DNA of 64,000 nt, taken from JAYPWI01 sp038135065. Its GTDB lineage: Bacteria; Actinomycetota; Acidimicrobiia; Acidimicrobiales; Poriferisodalaceae. A program made the translations under genes and the position numbers. Within the stretch, counting starts at the first letter, position 1; each line of letters opens with the position of its first letter. The notes beneath the pieces were generated by a model. The model was not told the origin of the DNA. It saw only the letters and a list, made by a program, of their open reading frames with translations, and did not search any database. Shown here piece by piece: positions 42,124-51,452 of this stretch. Location of the stretch: contig JAYPWI010000019.1 of NCBI GenBank assembly GCA_038135065.1, positions 1-64,000 on the forward strand, in the 5' to 3' direction.

Positions 42124-42591
42124 TCAGGGGAGAGCCATTGGTGTCCCGCAATGGGGACACGAGGGTTCGGCGCCTCGCGTGTCGACCTGGCTCAGGGCCA
42201 CCAGGAGGAAGCAGCCGTCGCACAGGATCTCGTCGTCGCGGCGACCGCCTTCGGTGCTTGCGGAGGGTGTGGGTGCACCGTCGCCGTCCTCCTCCTCCTC
42301 CTCGTCGTCCTCGTCGTCGTCGGAGGCCAGGCGCTCGCGGAGGATGGTGTCGAGGTCCGCTTCCACGTCCTCGTCGTCGTCTTCGTCGTCGTCGGACGTG
42401 GGTCGCGCCCCGGATGGGACTTCTGCGTCCTCCTCGTCGTCGTCGTCGTCGTCGTCGTCGCCCGCGTCGTCGTCGCCCATGTCGAGGTCGAGGTCGAGGT
42501 CGTCATCACCCAGATCGGCTTCGTCCAGTTCTTCGTCGTCGAGATCGACGTCCTCGTCGACGTCGTCGGTGTCGTCAGTGTCGTCGCTCAT
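42124..42591 (-). CDS. highly acidic zinc-ribbon protein (DUF4193-like)
   Basis: 155 residues. The first 115 are dominated by Asp and Glu in long runs, with EADLDTILRERLASD in the middle. The last 35 form a zinc ribbon: ILCDGCFLLVALSQV and EPSCPHCGTPM, two CxxC pairs 20-odd residues apart. The arrangement and the CxxCFLV motif resemble the actinobacterial DUF4193 proteins, which have no assigned function. Divergent from uvrB with a 133-base intergenic region. The Asp runs make the DNA a trinucleotide repeat. Confidence 0.7.
   Translation of the reverse strand: MSDDTDDTDDVDEDVDLDDEELDEADLGDDDLDLDLDMGDDDAGDDDDDDDDEEDAEVPSGARPTSDDDEDDDEDVEADLDTILRERLASDDDEDDEEEEEDGDGAPTPSASTEGGRRDDEILCDGCFLLVALSQVDTRGAEPSCPHCGTPMALP
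42434..42460. repeat. TCG trinucleotide repeat (poly-Asp coding)
   Basis: Nine uninterrupted TCG units on the plus strand within the acidic zinc-ribbon gene, encoding consecutive Asp on the minus strand. Shorter imperfect runs of the same unit flank it from about 42290 to 42560. Slippage could change the Asp count. Confidence 0.9.
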
Positions 42592-42724
42592 TCGGCGCCT
42601 CGAGAGTCGGCCGGGATCTTCCGGCGGGCAGGATACCCAGTTCCGCGGCCCGCAGAGTAGACACTCGGCGGCCGCTGGGCCACATGGGCTGCTTCGGGCC
42701 GATGATCTCTAAGCTGAGACGTTG

Positions 42725-44785
42725 ATGACGATGTCCCGACCGTCTCCCACCGCAGGCCATCGCTTCGAGGTGGTGTCGGAGTTCTCGCCAGCCGGCGACC
42801 AGCCCGCTGCCATCGCTGGACTCTCGGACGGCATCCGCTCAGGCGAGCGATTCCAGACACTGCTGGGCATCACGGGATCGGGCAAGAGCGCCACCATCGC
42901 ATGGACGATCGAACAGGTACAGCGCCCGACGCTGGTGCTCGCGCCCAACAAGTCGCTGGCCGCACAGCTGGCCAATGAGTTCCGGGAATTCTTCCCCCAC
43001 AACAGGGTCGAGTACTTCGTCTCGTACTACGACTACTACCAGCCCGAGGCCTACATGCCGTCGTCGGACACCTACATCGAGAAGGACTCGACGGTGAACG
43101 ACGAGATCGACAGGCTGCGTCACTCGGCAACTGCCGCGCTGCTGACCCGCCGGGACGTCATCGTCGTGGCGTCGGTCTCCGCCATCTACGGCCTGGGCGC
43201 CCCCGAGGAATACCTCAAGAAGATGCTCTACCTACGGGCCGGGGAGGAGTACGAGCAGCGGGCCGTGCTCCGTCAGCTCGTCGACATGCAATACGAGCGC
43301 AACGACATGAACCTCGTGCGCGGGAAGTTCCGGGTTCGGGGGGACACCGTCGAGGTGCACCCCGCCTACGAGGAGTTCGCAGTTCGGATCGAATTGTTCG
43401 GCGACGAGATCGAACGGATCACCCAGGTGGACACTCTTACCGGGGAACGCCTCGGGGAGCTGGAGGAGATCACCATCTTCCCGGCCAGCCATTACGTCAC
43501 AGGTGAGGACAAGCTGCGAGCCGCCGTGGTGGCCATCGAAGCCGAACTCCAGCAACGGCTCGCCGTGTTCGAGGGGGAGAACAAGCTCCTGGAGGCCCAG
43601 CGACTCCGCATGCGGACCGAGTACGACCTAGAGATGATGCAGGAGGTCGGGTACTGCAACGGGATCGAGAACTACTCGATGCACCTCGACGGGCGCACCT
43701 ACGACGAGCCGCCGTACACCCTGCTCGACTTCTTCCCTGACGACTATCTGCTGGTCGTCGACGAGAGCCATGTCGCCGTGCCCCAACTCCACGGCCAGTT
43801 CGCTGGCGACCGTTCTCGCAAGGACACCCTCGTCGAGCACGGCTTTCGCCTGCCATCGGCGCGCGACAACCGGCCCCTGCGATTCGAAGAGGTGATGGAG
43901 CGCATCAATCAGGCCGTCTTCCTCTCCGCTACGCCAGGCCAGTACGAGTTGCAGCACAGCGAGCGGGTGGTCGAGCAGATCGTTCGGCCCACGGGACTGG
44001 TCGATCCGGAGATCATCGTCAAACCGACCCGTGGTCAGATCGACGATCTCTTGGAACAGATCGACGCAACGGTCGGCCGTGGAGACCGGGTGCTGGTCAC
44101 GACCCTGACCAAGAAGATGGCCGAGGATCTGACCGACTATCTGCTCGAACTCGGGGTACGGGTTCGCTACTTGCACTCGAACATCGACACCATCGAGCGC
44201 ATCGAGATCCTCCGTGACTTGCGGCTCGGAGAGTTCGACGTGCTCGTCGGTATCAATCTGCTGCGAGAAGGTCTCGACCTTCCCGAGGTGTCGCTGGTGG
44301 CCATTCTCGACGCCGACAAGGAGGGCTTCCTGCGTAGCGAGACCTCCCTGATCCAGACCATCGGTCGAGCGGCTCGCAACGTGGAGGGCCAGGTGGTCAT
44401 GTACGCCGACCGGGTCACGGATTCGATGCAACGAGCCATCTCCGAGACGAATCGTCGGCGAGGCCTCCAGCAAGCCCACAACGCCGAACACGGCATCAAC
44501 CCCACCACCATTCGCAAGGCGGTGACGGACATCCTCGAGCTGGTGCGGGGATCGGCAGACACGGCCCCCGTGCCCGAGAAGCTCTCGACGGGTCGTGGGG
44601 CGGCAGCCCGGGCGGATCGATTGGCCGATCTGAAGGAGCTGCCGCCGGACGACTTGAACCGCCTGATCCTCCAACTGGAGGCAGAGATGGCCGAGGCGGC
44701 GGAAGACCTGCGGTTCGAATACGCAGCTCGGCTGCGCGACGAACTCAAGGAGCTGCGGCGCGAACTCCGAGACGCGTCGGCCTGA
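42725..44785 (+). CDS. uvrB: UvrABC excinuclease subunit B
   Basis: DNA-damage verification helicase of nucleotide excision repair, about 686 residues. Walker A in LLGITGSGKSATIAW, beta-hairpin SYYDYYQPEAYMPSSDTYIE, DEIDRLRHSATAALL, the DESHV helicase motif, QTIGRAARN motif VI, and a C-terminal UVR domain (RLILQLEAEMAEAAEDLRFE) that binds UvrC. Starts at ATG 42725 or 42731; TTG 42722 is also in frame. I see no clear LexA box upstream. Confidence 0.97.
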   Translation: MTMSRPSPTAGHRFEVVSEFSPAGDQPAAIAGLSDGIRSGERFQTLLGITGSGKSATIAWTIEQVQRPTLVLAPNKSLAAQLANEFREFFPHNRVEYFVSYYDYYQPEAYMPSSDTYIEKDSTVNDEIDRLRHSATAALLTRRDVIVVASVSAIYGLGAPEEYLKKMLYLRAGEEYEQRAVLRQLVDMQYERNDMNLVRGKFRVRGDTVEVHPAYEEFAVRIELFGDEIERITQVDTLTGERLGELEEITIFPASHYVTGEDKLRAAVVAIEAELQQRLAVFEGENKLLEAQRLRMRTEYDLEMMQEVGYCNGIENYSMHLDGRTYDEPPYTLLDFFPDDYLLVVDESHVAVPQLHGQFAGDRSRKDTLVEHGFRLPSARDNRPLRFEEVMERINQAVFLSATPGQYELQHSERVVEQIVRPTGLVDPEIIVKPTRGQIDDLLEQIDATVGRGDRVLVTTLTKKMAEDLTDYLLELGVRVRYLHSNIDTIERIEILRDLRLGEFDVLVGINLLREGLDLPEVSLVAILDADKEGFLRSETSLIQTIGRAARNVEGQVVMYADRVTDSMQRAISETNRRRGLQQAHNAEHGINPTTIRKAVTDILELVRGSADTAPVPEKLSTGRGAAARADRLADLKELPPDDLNRLILQLEAEMAEAAEDLRFEYAARLRDELKELRRELRDASA

Positions 44786-44864
44786 CCGCGCGCTCTGCGG
44801 GTTGGGCGAGGCGACGGGCACCGTCGGGTAGTGTCCGGCCATTCCATCGGGTCGAGGGGGAGTC

Positions 44865-45956
44865 ATGCCGCACGAGGTGAGGGCCGTGGTGGCCAGGGGG
44901 AAGGGTCAGCCGGTCTCGGTCGAGACGATCACCGTCCCGGACCCCGGCCCCGGTGAGGTGATCGTCGATGTCAAGGCGTGTGGGGTCTGCCACACCGACC
45001 TGCACTACCGGGAAGGGGCCATCAACGACGAGTTCCCGTTCCTGTTGGGTCACGAGGCCGCTGGGGTGGTGAGCGAGGTCGGCGAGGGCGTCACCAACGT
45101 CGCGGTGGGAGACTTCGTCATCCTCAACTGGAGGGCCGTCTGCGGTAACTGCCGCTCGTGCCTCCGAGGCCGGCCGTGGTACTGCTTCGCGACCCACAAC
45201 GCAGCGCAGAAGATGACCCTGGACGGCGTCGAGCTCAGCCCGGCCCTGGGTATCGGAGCATTCGCCGAGAAGACCCTGGTCGCTGCGGGCCAAGCCACCA
45301 AGGTGGACCCTGCAGCCTCCCCCGAGGTGGCAGGCCTGATCGGCTGTGGCGTCATGGCAGGTCTGGGGGCCGCCATGAATACCGGCGGTGTCGGGCGGGG
45401 CGACAGTGTTGCCGTGTGGGGATGTGGGGGAGTGGGCGACGCGGCCATCGAAGGATCGCGCCTGGCCGGAGCCCACACGATCATTGCCATCGACATCGAC
45501 GACACGAAGCTCGCGTGGGCCGAGGATTTCGGAGCCACCCACACCATCAACTCATCGGGGATGACCAACGACGAGGTGATCGAGGCGGTGCGCGCCCTGA
45601 CCGGAGGCAATGGGGTGGACGTGGCCATCGAGGCCATCGGTCTACCGCAGACCTACGAGCAGGCGTTCTACGCACGCGACCTGGCGGGCACCGTCGTCTT
45701 GGTGGGGGTCCCGAACCCCGAGATGAAACTCGAACTTCCCCTGATCGAGGTGTTCGGTCGCGGTGGCTCACTCAAGAGTTCGTGGTACGGCGATTGTCTC
45801 CCCAGCCGGGATTTTCCGATGCTGATCGACCTGTACCTGCAGGGACGCTTGAGCCTTGACCGGTTCGTCAGCGAGACCATCTCCATCGACGAAGTCGAAG
45901 ATGCGTTCCACAAGATGGAACGGGGTGAGGTGCTCCGTTCGGTCGTCGTGATGTAG
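44865..45956 (+). CDS. mscR: S-(hydroxymethyl)mycothiol dehydrogenase
   Basis: Zinc-dependent class-III-type alcohol dehydrogenase that oxidises the formaldehyde-mycothiol adduct, and in Mycobacterium also reduces S-nitrosomycothiol. 363 residues. Catalytic zinc: ACGVCHTDLHYREG (Cys42) and GHE at 62-64. Structural zinc: CGNCRSCLRGRPWYC. NAD loop WGCGGVGDAAIEG. The stretches FVILNWRAVCG, HNAAQKMTLDG, GCGVMAGLGAAMNTGGV and SSWYGDCLPSRDFP follow the mycobacterial enzyme (Rv2259) closely. Placed between uvrB and uvrA. Confidence 0.92.
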   Translation: MPHEVRAVVARGKGQPVSVETITVPDPGPGEVIVDVKACGVCHTDLHYREGAINDEFPFLLGHEAAGVVSEVGEGVTNVAVGDFVILNWRAVCGNCRSCLRGRPWYCFATHNAAQKMTLDGVELSPALGIGAFAEKTLVAAGQATKVDPAASPEVAGLIGCGVMAGLGAAMNTGGVGRGDSVAVWGCGGVGDAAIEGSRLAGAHTIIAIDIDDTKLAWAEDFGATHTINSSGMTNDEVIEAVRALTGGNGVDVAIEAIGLPQTYEQAFYARDLAGTVVLVGVPNPEMKLELPLIEVFGRGGSLKSSWYGDCLPSRDFPMLIDLYLQGRLSLDRFVSETISIDEVEDAFHKMERGEVLRSVVVM

Positions 45957-46002
45957 CTGGCAGTCACCGATTCGACGCAGGTCTGGCCGATAGGCTGCCA
46001 GC
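45956..46002. promoter_or_regulatory. inverted repeat spanning the mscR-uvrA spacer
   Basis: GCTGGCAG (45956-45963) and CTGCCAGC (45995-46002) are perfect complements with a 31-base spacer, ending 3 bases before the uvrA ATG. A stem here would occlude the translation start region, or serve as a weak terminator for mscR. Could be coincidence. Confidence 0.3.
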
Positions 46003-46005
46003 CAT

Positions 46006-48885
46006 ATGGGCGACAAGCTGATCGTTCGCGGGGCCCGCGAGCACAACCTCCGCAACGTCGATGTGGAGCTTCCTCGGGACCGGATGATCGTCTTCACAGG
46101 CCTGTCGGGAAGTGGCAAGTCGTCGCTGGCCTTCGACACGATCTACGCCGAGGGGCAACGGCGGTACGTGGAGTCGCTGTCTGCCTACGCCAGACAGTTC
46201 CTGGGGCAGATGGACAAGCCCGATGTCGATTTTCTCGAGGGGTTGTCCCCTGCCATCTCGATCGACCAGAAGAGCGCCAGCCGGAACCCACGCTCGACGG
46301 TGGGAACCATCACCGAGGTGTACGACTACCTCCGGCTCCTCTACGCCAGGGTCGGGATCCAGCATGATCCCGAGACGGGTGAGGTCGTGCAGCGTCAGAC
46401 GAGCCAGCAGATCGTCGATCGGATCCTCGACCTTCCCGCCGATACCCGCTTCCAGGTGCTAGCCCCCGTCGTCCGTGGGCGGAAGGGCGACTACCACACC
46501 CTGATGGCCGACCTGGCCGGTCAGGGGTATGCCCGGGCCAAGGTCGATGGTGAGATACGAGACCTTGGGGCCGAGGACGATCTCGCCGAGCGCTTGGATC
46601 GCTATAGCAACCACGACATCGAGGTGATCGTCGACCGCCTGGTGATGCGCGACGGGATCGAGCAGCGTCTGACCGAGTCGCTCGAGGCGGCGCTCGGCCT
46701 GGCGGACGGGCACGTGTGGATCGAAATCGTCCCCCGGGCGGGCGACGAGGCTGCCGAGGGTGAGCTCCTGACCTTCTCGCAGCACCTGTACTCGCCATCC
46801 ACCGGACGCAGCTTCGAAGAGTTGGCCCCCCGGAACTTCTCGTTCAATTCGCCCTACGGGGCGTGCTCGACCTGCGATGGCCTCGGCACCCGCTTCGAGG
46901 TCGACCCCGAACTGGTGGTGCCCAACCACGACCTGTCGGTGGCCGAGGGCGCCCTGACCCCCTGGGCAGGGGCGACGAGCAAGTGGTTCAGCCGGTTGCT
47001 GCAGGCAGTCGGCGAGGAATACGACATTCCCCTCGATGCGCCGTGGCGGGAGTTGTCGGCCAAGCATCGAAAACTGCTCCTGCACGGGGCAGCCGGCGGG
47101 CGCAAGCTCACCGTCCGCTACCGCAATCGGTACGGCCGGTCCCGCAGTTACACCACCGCCTACGAGGGCATCATCCCCTTCCTGCAGCGGCGACATGCCG
47201 ATACCGAAAGCGACTGGTCGCGGGATCGGATCGAGGGCTACATGCGGGAGGTGCCCTGCGGCACGTGTCATGGAGCCCGGCTCAACGAGGTCTCTCTGGC
47301 CGTTCGGGTGGCCGATCACAACATCGACGAGCTGTGCTCGGTATCGATCGGCGAGGCGGCGAAAATCATTGATGGTCTCGGTCTGTCCGAGCGTGAGCAA
47401 CTGATTGCCGCCCCCATCGTGAAGGAGATCGATGCGCGCCTCAACTTCCTCCTGGATGTCGGGCTCGACTATCTGACCCTCAACCGGTCGGCGGCCACCC
47501 TGGCTGGGGGTGAGGCACAGCGGATCCGCTTGGCCAGTCAGATCGGCAGCGGGCTCGAGGGAGTGCTGTACGTCCTCGACGAGCCCTCCATAGGTCTGCA
47601 CCAGCGGGACAATCGACGGCTGATCGACACCCTCCTCCACCTGCGGGATCTAGGCAACACGGTGCTGGTGGTGGAGCACGACGAGGAGACCATCAACGAG
47701 GCCGACTGGGTGGTCGACATCGGTCCCGGGGCAGGTGAACACGGTGGTGCCGTGGTCTACAGCGGACCGGTTGCCGGCTTGAAGAAGGCGAAGGAGTCGA
47801 TCACCGGCCAGTACCTCACGGGACGTCGAGAGATCGCCGTCCCTGAGCAGCGACGGGTGGCAGGGTCCGGCCAGCTGCTGGTGCGAGGGGCGCGCGAGAA
47901 CAATCTGGGTGAGATCGATGTTGCCTTCCCTCTGGGGTTGTTCGTCGCCGTCACCGGGGTGTCGGGTTCAGGCAAGAGCACCCTCGTCAACGAAATCCTG
48001 CACAAGGCGCTCATGCAGCGGGTCTACAAGTCCAAGGCTGTGCCGGGCCTGCATACCGCCGTCGAGGGTTGGGAGCAGATCGACAAGGTCATCGACATCG
48101 ACCAGTCGCCGATCGGACGCACCCCGCGTTCCAATCCGGCTACCTACACGGGCGTGTTCGACCACATTCGGAAGTTGTTCGCTGCGACCAACGAAGCGAA
48201 GGTGCGGGGTTACCTTCCCGGGCGTTTCAGCTTCAACGTGAAGGGCGGCCGCTGCGAGGCGTGTTCCGGCGACGGCACGATCAAGATCGAGATGCACTTC
48301 CTGCCCGACGTCTATGTGCCGTGCGAGGTCTGCAAGGGGGCTCGCTACAACCGCGAGACCCTCGAGGTCAGGTTCAAGGGCATGACGATCTCCGACGTGC
48401 TCAACATGCCGTGCGAAGAAGCCCTCGAGTTCTTCGCAGCGCAGCCGGCCATCGCTCGGCACATGCAGACCTTGGTCGACGTCGGTCTGGGCTACATCCG
48501 CCTCGGGCAGCCTGCGACGACCCTGTCGGGTGGCGAAGCCCAGCGGGTGAAGCTGGCGAGTGAACTGTCGAAGCGATCGACCGGCCACACCCTCTACATC
48601 CTCGACGAACCGACGACGGGCCTGCATTTCGAGGACATCCGCCGCCTGCTGATCGTGCTGACCCGACTCGTCGAGCAGGGCAACACGGTCGTGGTGATCG
48701 AGCACAACCTCGACGTGGTCAAGACGGCAGACTGGATCATCGACATGGGGCCTGAAGGGGGAAGCGGCGGCGGCATGGTGGTCGTCGCAGGGACCCCGGA
48801 GCAGGTGGCCGCCACGCCGGAGAGTCACACCGGGCGATTTCTCGAACCGATCCTGGCCGGATCGAAGCGAACCAAGGGGGCCTGA
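46006..48885 (+). CDS. uvrA: UvrABC excinuclease subunit A
   Basis: Damage-sensing ABC ATPase, 959 residues. First ATPase: FTGLSGSGKSSLAFDTIYAEGQ and TLAGGEAQRIRLASQIG. Second: VTGVSGSGKSTLVNEIL and TLSGGEAQRVKLASELS. Zinc fingers are GACSTCDGLG with CGTCHGAR, and RCEACSGDG with CEVCKGAR. The additional CPxCG normally found near residue 120 (before RQTSQQIVD) is replaced by DPETG. It loads UvrB onto lesions. The amidase gene begins 2 bp after its stop. Confidence 0.97.
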   Translation: MGDKLIVRGAREHNLRNVDVELPRDRMIVFTGLSGSGKSSLAFDTIYAEGQRRYVESLSAYARQFLGQMDKPDVDFLEGLSPAISIDQKSASRNPRSTVGTITEVYDYLRLLYARVGIQHDPETGEVVQRQTSQQIVDRILDLPADTRFQVLAPVVRGRKGDYHTLMADLAGQGYARAKVDGEIRDLGAEDDLAERLDRYSNHDIEVIVDRLVMRDGIEQRLTESLEAALGLADGHVWIEIVPRAGDEAAEGELLTFSQHLYSPSTGRSFEELAPRNFSFNSPYGACSTCDGLGTRFEVDPELVVPNHDLSVAEGALTPWAGATSKWFSRLLQAVGEEYDIPLDAPWRELSAKHRKLLLHGAAGGRKLTVRYRNRYGRSRSYTTAYEGIIPFLQRRHADTESDWSRDRIEGYMREVPCGTCHGARLNEVSLAVRVADHNIDELCSVSIGEAAKIIDGLGLSEREQLIAAPIVKEIDARLNFLLDVGLDYLTLNRSAATLAGGEAQRIRLASQIGSGLEGVLYVLDEPSIGLHQRDNRRLIDTLLHLRDLGNTVLVVEHDEETINEADWVVDIGPGAGEHGGAVVYSGPVAGLKKAKESITGQYLTGRREIAVPEQRRVAGSGQLLVRGARENNLGEIDVAFPLGLFVAVTGVSGSGKSTLVNEILHKALMQRVYKSKAVPGLHTAVEGWEQIDKVIDIDQSPIGRTPRSNPATYTGVFDHIRKLFAATNEAKVRGYLPGRFSFNVKGGRCEACSGDGTIKIEMHFLPDVYVPCEVCKGARYNRETLEVRFKGMTISDVLNMPCEEALEFFAAQPAIARHMQTLVDVGLGYIRLGQPATTLSGGEAQRVKLASELSKRSTGHTLYILDEPTTGLHFEDIRRLLIVLTRLVEQGNTVVVIEHNLDVVKTADWIIDMGPEGGSGGGMVVVAGTPEQVAATPESHTGRFLEPILAGSKRTKGA

Positions 48886-48886
48886 C

Positions 48887-50233
48887 ATGGTCAGTGGAGT
48901 TCACGAACTGGGTGTTGCGTACCGGAGCGCGGCGATGACACCCCTCGACGCGGTCGAGCAGTGCCTGGCCGCCATCGAAGCACTCGACGGTCAGGTGGGC
49001 GCCTGGCAGTCGGTGTACGCAGATGAGGCGCGGGCCGCCGCCGCAGCAGCAGGCGATGCCCTGGCCCAAGGGCAGGATCTCGGGCCGTTCCACGGCATCC
49101 CCTTCGCGCTGAAGGACATCGTCGACCTCGAGGGTCGGGTGGCGACGGCCGGCTGCTACGAGTACCGGGATCGCATTTCCCCGGCGACGGCGAGCATCGC
49201 GTCGAGTTTGCTGGCCGCTGGGGGCATCCTCGTCGGCAAGACCAAGACGGTTGAGTTCGCCATGGGTGGTTGGGGCACCAACCAGCACATGGGCACCCCC
49301 TGGAACCCATGGGATGCGGTCACGCACCGGACACCGGGCGGCTCGTCGTGTGGCTCCGGCGCTGCGGTCGGGGCCGGGATGGTGCCCTGTGCGGTGGGGA
49401 CCGACACCGGTGGCTCGGTGCGCCTGCCCGCCGCCTTCTGCGGCATCGTCGGTTTGAAGACCACCGAGGGCCTGTTGCCCATCGATGGGATCGTGCCCCT
49501 GTCACACACCCTCGACACACCGGGTCCGATGACCCGATCGACGATCGACGCAGCCCTGATGTTCGAGGCGATGGGTGGTTCCGCAGTGACCGAGGCCGAT
49601 TTGGCCGCTGGGGTGCAGGGACTGCGTTTGGCCGCGATCGGGCCGCGAGAGCGCGACGGGGTTGCTGAGGAGCAACTGGCCGGATTCGACAATGCCGTCG
49701 ACCTGTTGCGATCCCTCGGGGCCGTCGTGGAGGAAGTGGACCCTCCCCGGCCCTTCGATGAGATGAAGGACACCACCTTCGTCATCGTCACCGCCGAGGC
49801 GTACTACCACCACGGCGCGCTGATGGACGACCTGTCGGCCCGCATCGACGAGAACGTGCGGGGCCGCATCCGACCAGGGGCAGAGATCACGGCTGCCCAG
49901 TACGTGGCAGCTGCGCTCGAGCGCCAAGCAGATCAGGCAGTGTTCGCTGACGCAATGAGCGGGTTCGACGCCTATCTGACGCCGACGACTCCTACCCTCG
50001 CGCTGCCCGTGGAGGGTGTCGACGAAGGCACCACGCCGGCCCGCTTCACGAGGGCGGGCAACTACCTTGCGCTGTGCGGTACCGCGGTGCCGTGGGGGGT
50101 TGCCCCGTCCGGGCTGCCGGGATCGCTGCAGGTCATGTGTCGCGGTGGCGACGAACGGCTCGCCCTTCGGATCACGGCGGCCTTCGAGGCCGCTCGAGGC
50201 CCGCTACCCCAGCCACCGATCTGGCCGGCCTGA
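48887..50233 (+). CDS. amidase-signature family hydrolase
   Basis: 448 residues with a complete Ser-cisSer-Lys set: Lys76 in PFALKDIVD, Ser153/154 in TPGGSSCGSGAAV, and nucleophile Ser177 in GTDTGGSVRLPAAFCG. Relatives include GatA, aryl amidases and allophanate hydrolase. No gatB or gatC is adjacent and its C-terminus is short, so it is probably not GatA. Directly follows uvrA and is likely co-transcribed. Convergent with the ABC permease gene (10 bp). Confidence 0.88.
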   Translation: MVSGVHELGVAYRSAAMTPLDAVEQCLAAIEALDGQVGAWQSVYADEARAAAAAAGDALAQGQDLGPFHGIPFALKDIVDLEGRVATAGCYEYRDRISPATASIASSLLAAGGILVGKTKTVEFAMGGWGTNQHMGTPWNPWDAVTHRTPGGSSCGSGAAVGAGMVPCAVGTDTGGSVRLPAAFCGIVGLKTTEGLLPIDGIVPLSHTLDTPGPMTRSTIDAALMFEAMGGSAVTEADLAAGVQGLRLAAIGPRERDGVAEEQLAGFDNAVDLLRSLGAVVEEVDPPRPFDEMKDTTFVIVTAEAYYHHGALMDDLSARIDENVRGRIRPGAEITAAQYVAAALERQADQAVFADAMSGFDAYLTPTTPTLALPVEGVDEGTTPARFTRAGNYLALCGTAVPWGVAPSGLPGSLQVMCRGGDERLALRITAAFEAARGPLPQPPIWPA

Positions 50234-50243
50234 GCCGAGGCCC

Positions 50244-51452
50244 TCAGCCAGCGGGTCGAATGGAGACCGCAGGGTCGACGCGGGCTGCTCGAAGGGCCGG
50301 GTACAGCCCGGCCAGGGCTCCGATGGCAAGAGCAGCCCCAATGCCGGCCCCGAGCGCGGACACGGGGACGCTGATCACCCAGTCCCGGCTCGCTGCATAG
50401 ACGACGGTGATCGCTGCGCCGATCCCGACGCCGACTGCGCCGCCGAGGGTGGCCAGCAAGGCTGATTCGACGAGGAATTGTGCTGCGATGTGTCGACGCG
50501 TCGCGCCCAGCGCGCGACGCAGTCCGATCTCGGCCCGCCGTTCGATGACCGAGATAACCATGACATTGGCGATACCTACCCCGCCGACGAGTAGGGCCAC
50601 TGCTCCTAGACCCAGCAGGAGAGCCGTGAAGGTCGCTTCGGTACTCTCCCGCGCACTCAACAAGTCGCTCGGCCGGCTGACCGTCACCTCATCGGGGGCC
50701 TGGGGTCGCGCCGTGGCTGCGACGACGGCGCGGACCTGGTCGAAGAGGATTGGGTCGTCGGGCACCGCTGGGTGAGTGCGTGCGTACACGATGCTGGGAC
50801 CCTCGGCCGTCTCGAACCGATCTTCGGCGATGGGTCGACCGATGATGGCGGCTCGATCGAGGTTGGGGGCGAGGGGGATGGGGTCGAGGACGCCGATCAC
50901 GGTGAAGTAGATGTCGGTCAGGAACACCTGCCGGGGCCCCTGGCCGGGGCGGATGCCGAGCCGTTCGGCCGCTACCGATCCCAGGACCACGGTGGGTAGG
51001 CGGCTGGTCGATTCGTCGAGGAAATTGCCGTCGGCCACCGTGCCATCGACCACGTCGAGCACATTCAGGTCCACGGTGAGCACGGCGATGCCCCCCGTCT
51101 GGCCCGATGGAATGTGTTGGGTCCGGCGGACCGAGGTAGCGACTGGGGTGACGGCTGCTGCCGTGTCGATCGGGCCGATGCGTTCGATCATGGCGGCCGT
51201 GTCGGCCGGAAACACGACGTCGTCTCCAGTCAGCGACTCTCCCGGTCGGACCTGGATGAGGTCGGGGCCCAGAGCATCGAGTTCGGCCTGGAGTTGGGCA
51301 TCACTCGACGCAGTGATGCCCAGGACGGCGACCATGGCTGCGATGCCGATGGAGATGCCGAGGGCGGTCAGGGTGGTACGGGCCTTGCGGGAGCGCAGGC
51401 CGAGCGTTCCCACCCCCAGGGCGTCGCCGATACGTAATCGCGAACGAGTCAC
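50244..51452 (-). CDS. MacB-type ABC transporter permease (FtsX family)
   Basis: 402 residues. An N-terminal helix (RTTLTALGISIGIAAMVAVLGI), a large extracytoplasmic domain (about 50-270) and three C-terminal helices (LLLGLGAVALLVGGVGIANVM, LLATLGGAVGVGIGAAITVVY, GAGIGAALAIGALAGLYPAL) give the MacB/LolE topology. VISVIERRAEIGLRRALGATRRHI is the coupling motif. It works mechanically with the adjacent ATPase and adaptor to export or extract a substrate. The GTG start overlaps the ATPase stop by 4 bp. Confidence 0.9.
   Translation of the reverse strand: MTRSRLRIGDALGVGTLGLRSRKARTTLTALGISIGIAAMVAVLGITASSDAQLQAELDALGPDLIQVRPGESLTGDDVVFPADTAAMIERIGPIDTAAAVTPVATSVRRTQHIPSGQTGGIAVLTVDLNVLDVVDGTVADGNFLDESTSRLPTVVLGSVAAERLGIRPGQGPRQVFLTDIYFTVIGVLDPIPLAPNLDRAAIIGRPIAEDRFETAEGPSIVYARTHPAVPDDPILFDQVRAVVAATARPQAPDEVTVSRPSDLLSARESTEATFTALLLGLGAVALLVGGVGIANVMVISVIERRAEIGLRRALGATRRHIAAQFLVESALLATLGGAVGVGIGAAITVVYAASRDWVISVPVSALGAGIGAALAIGALAGLYPALRAARVDPAVSIRPAG

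Noticed and set aside
42290..42560. Dense short repeats, at first glance like a CRISPR or satellite
   Set aside because: The units are 3 and 6 bases with no spacers and are explained by Asp/Glu codons in the acidic zinc-ribbon gene.
42592..42724. LexA/SOS box upstream of uvrB
   Set aside because: I found no GAAC-N4-GTTC-like element in the spacer, nor one before uvrA or uvrC.
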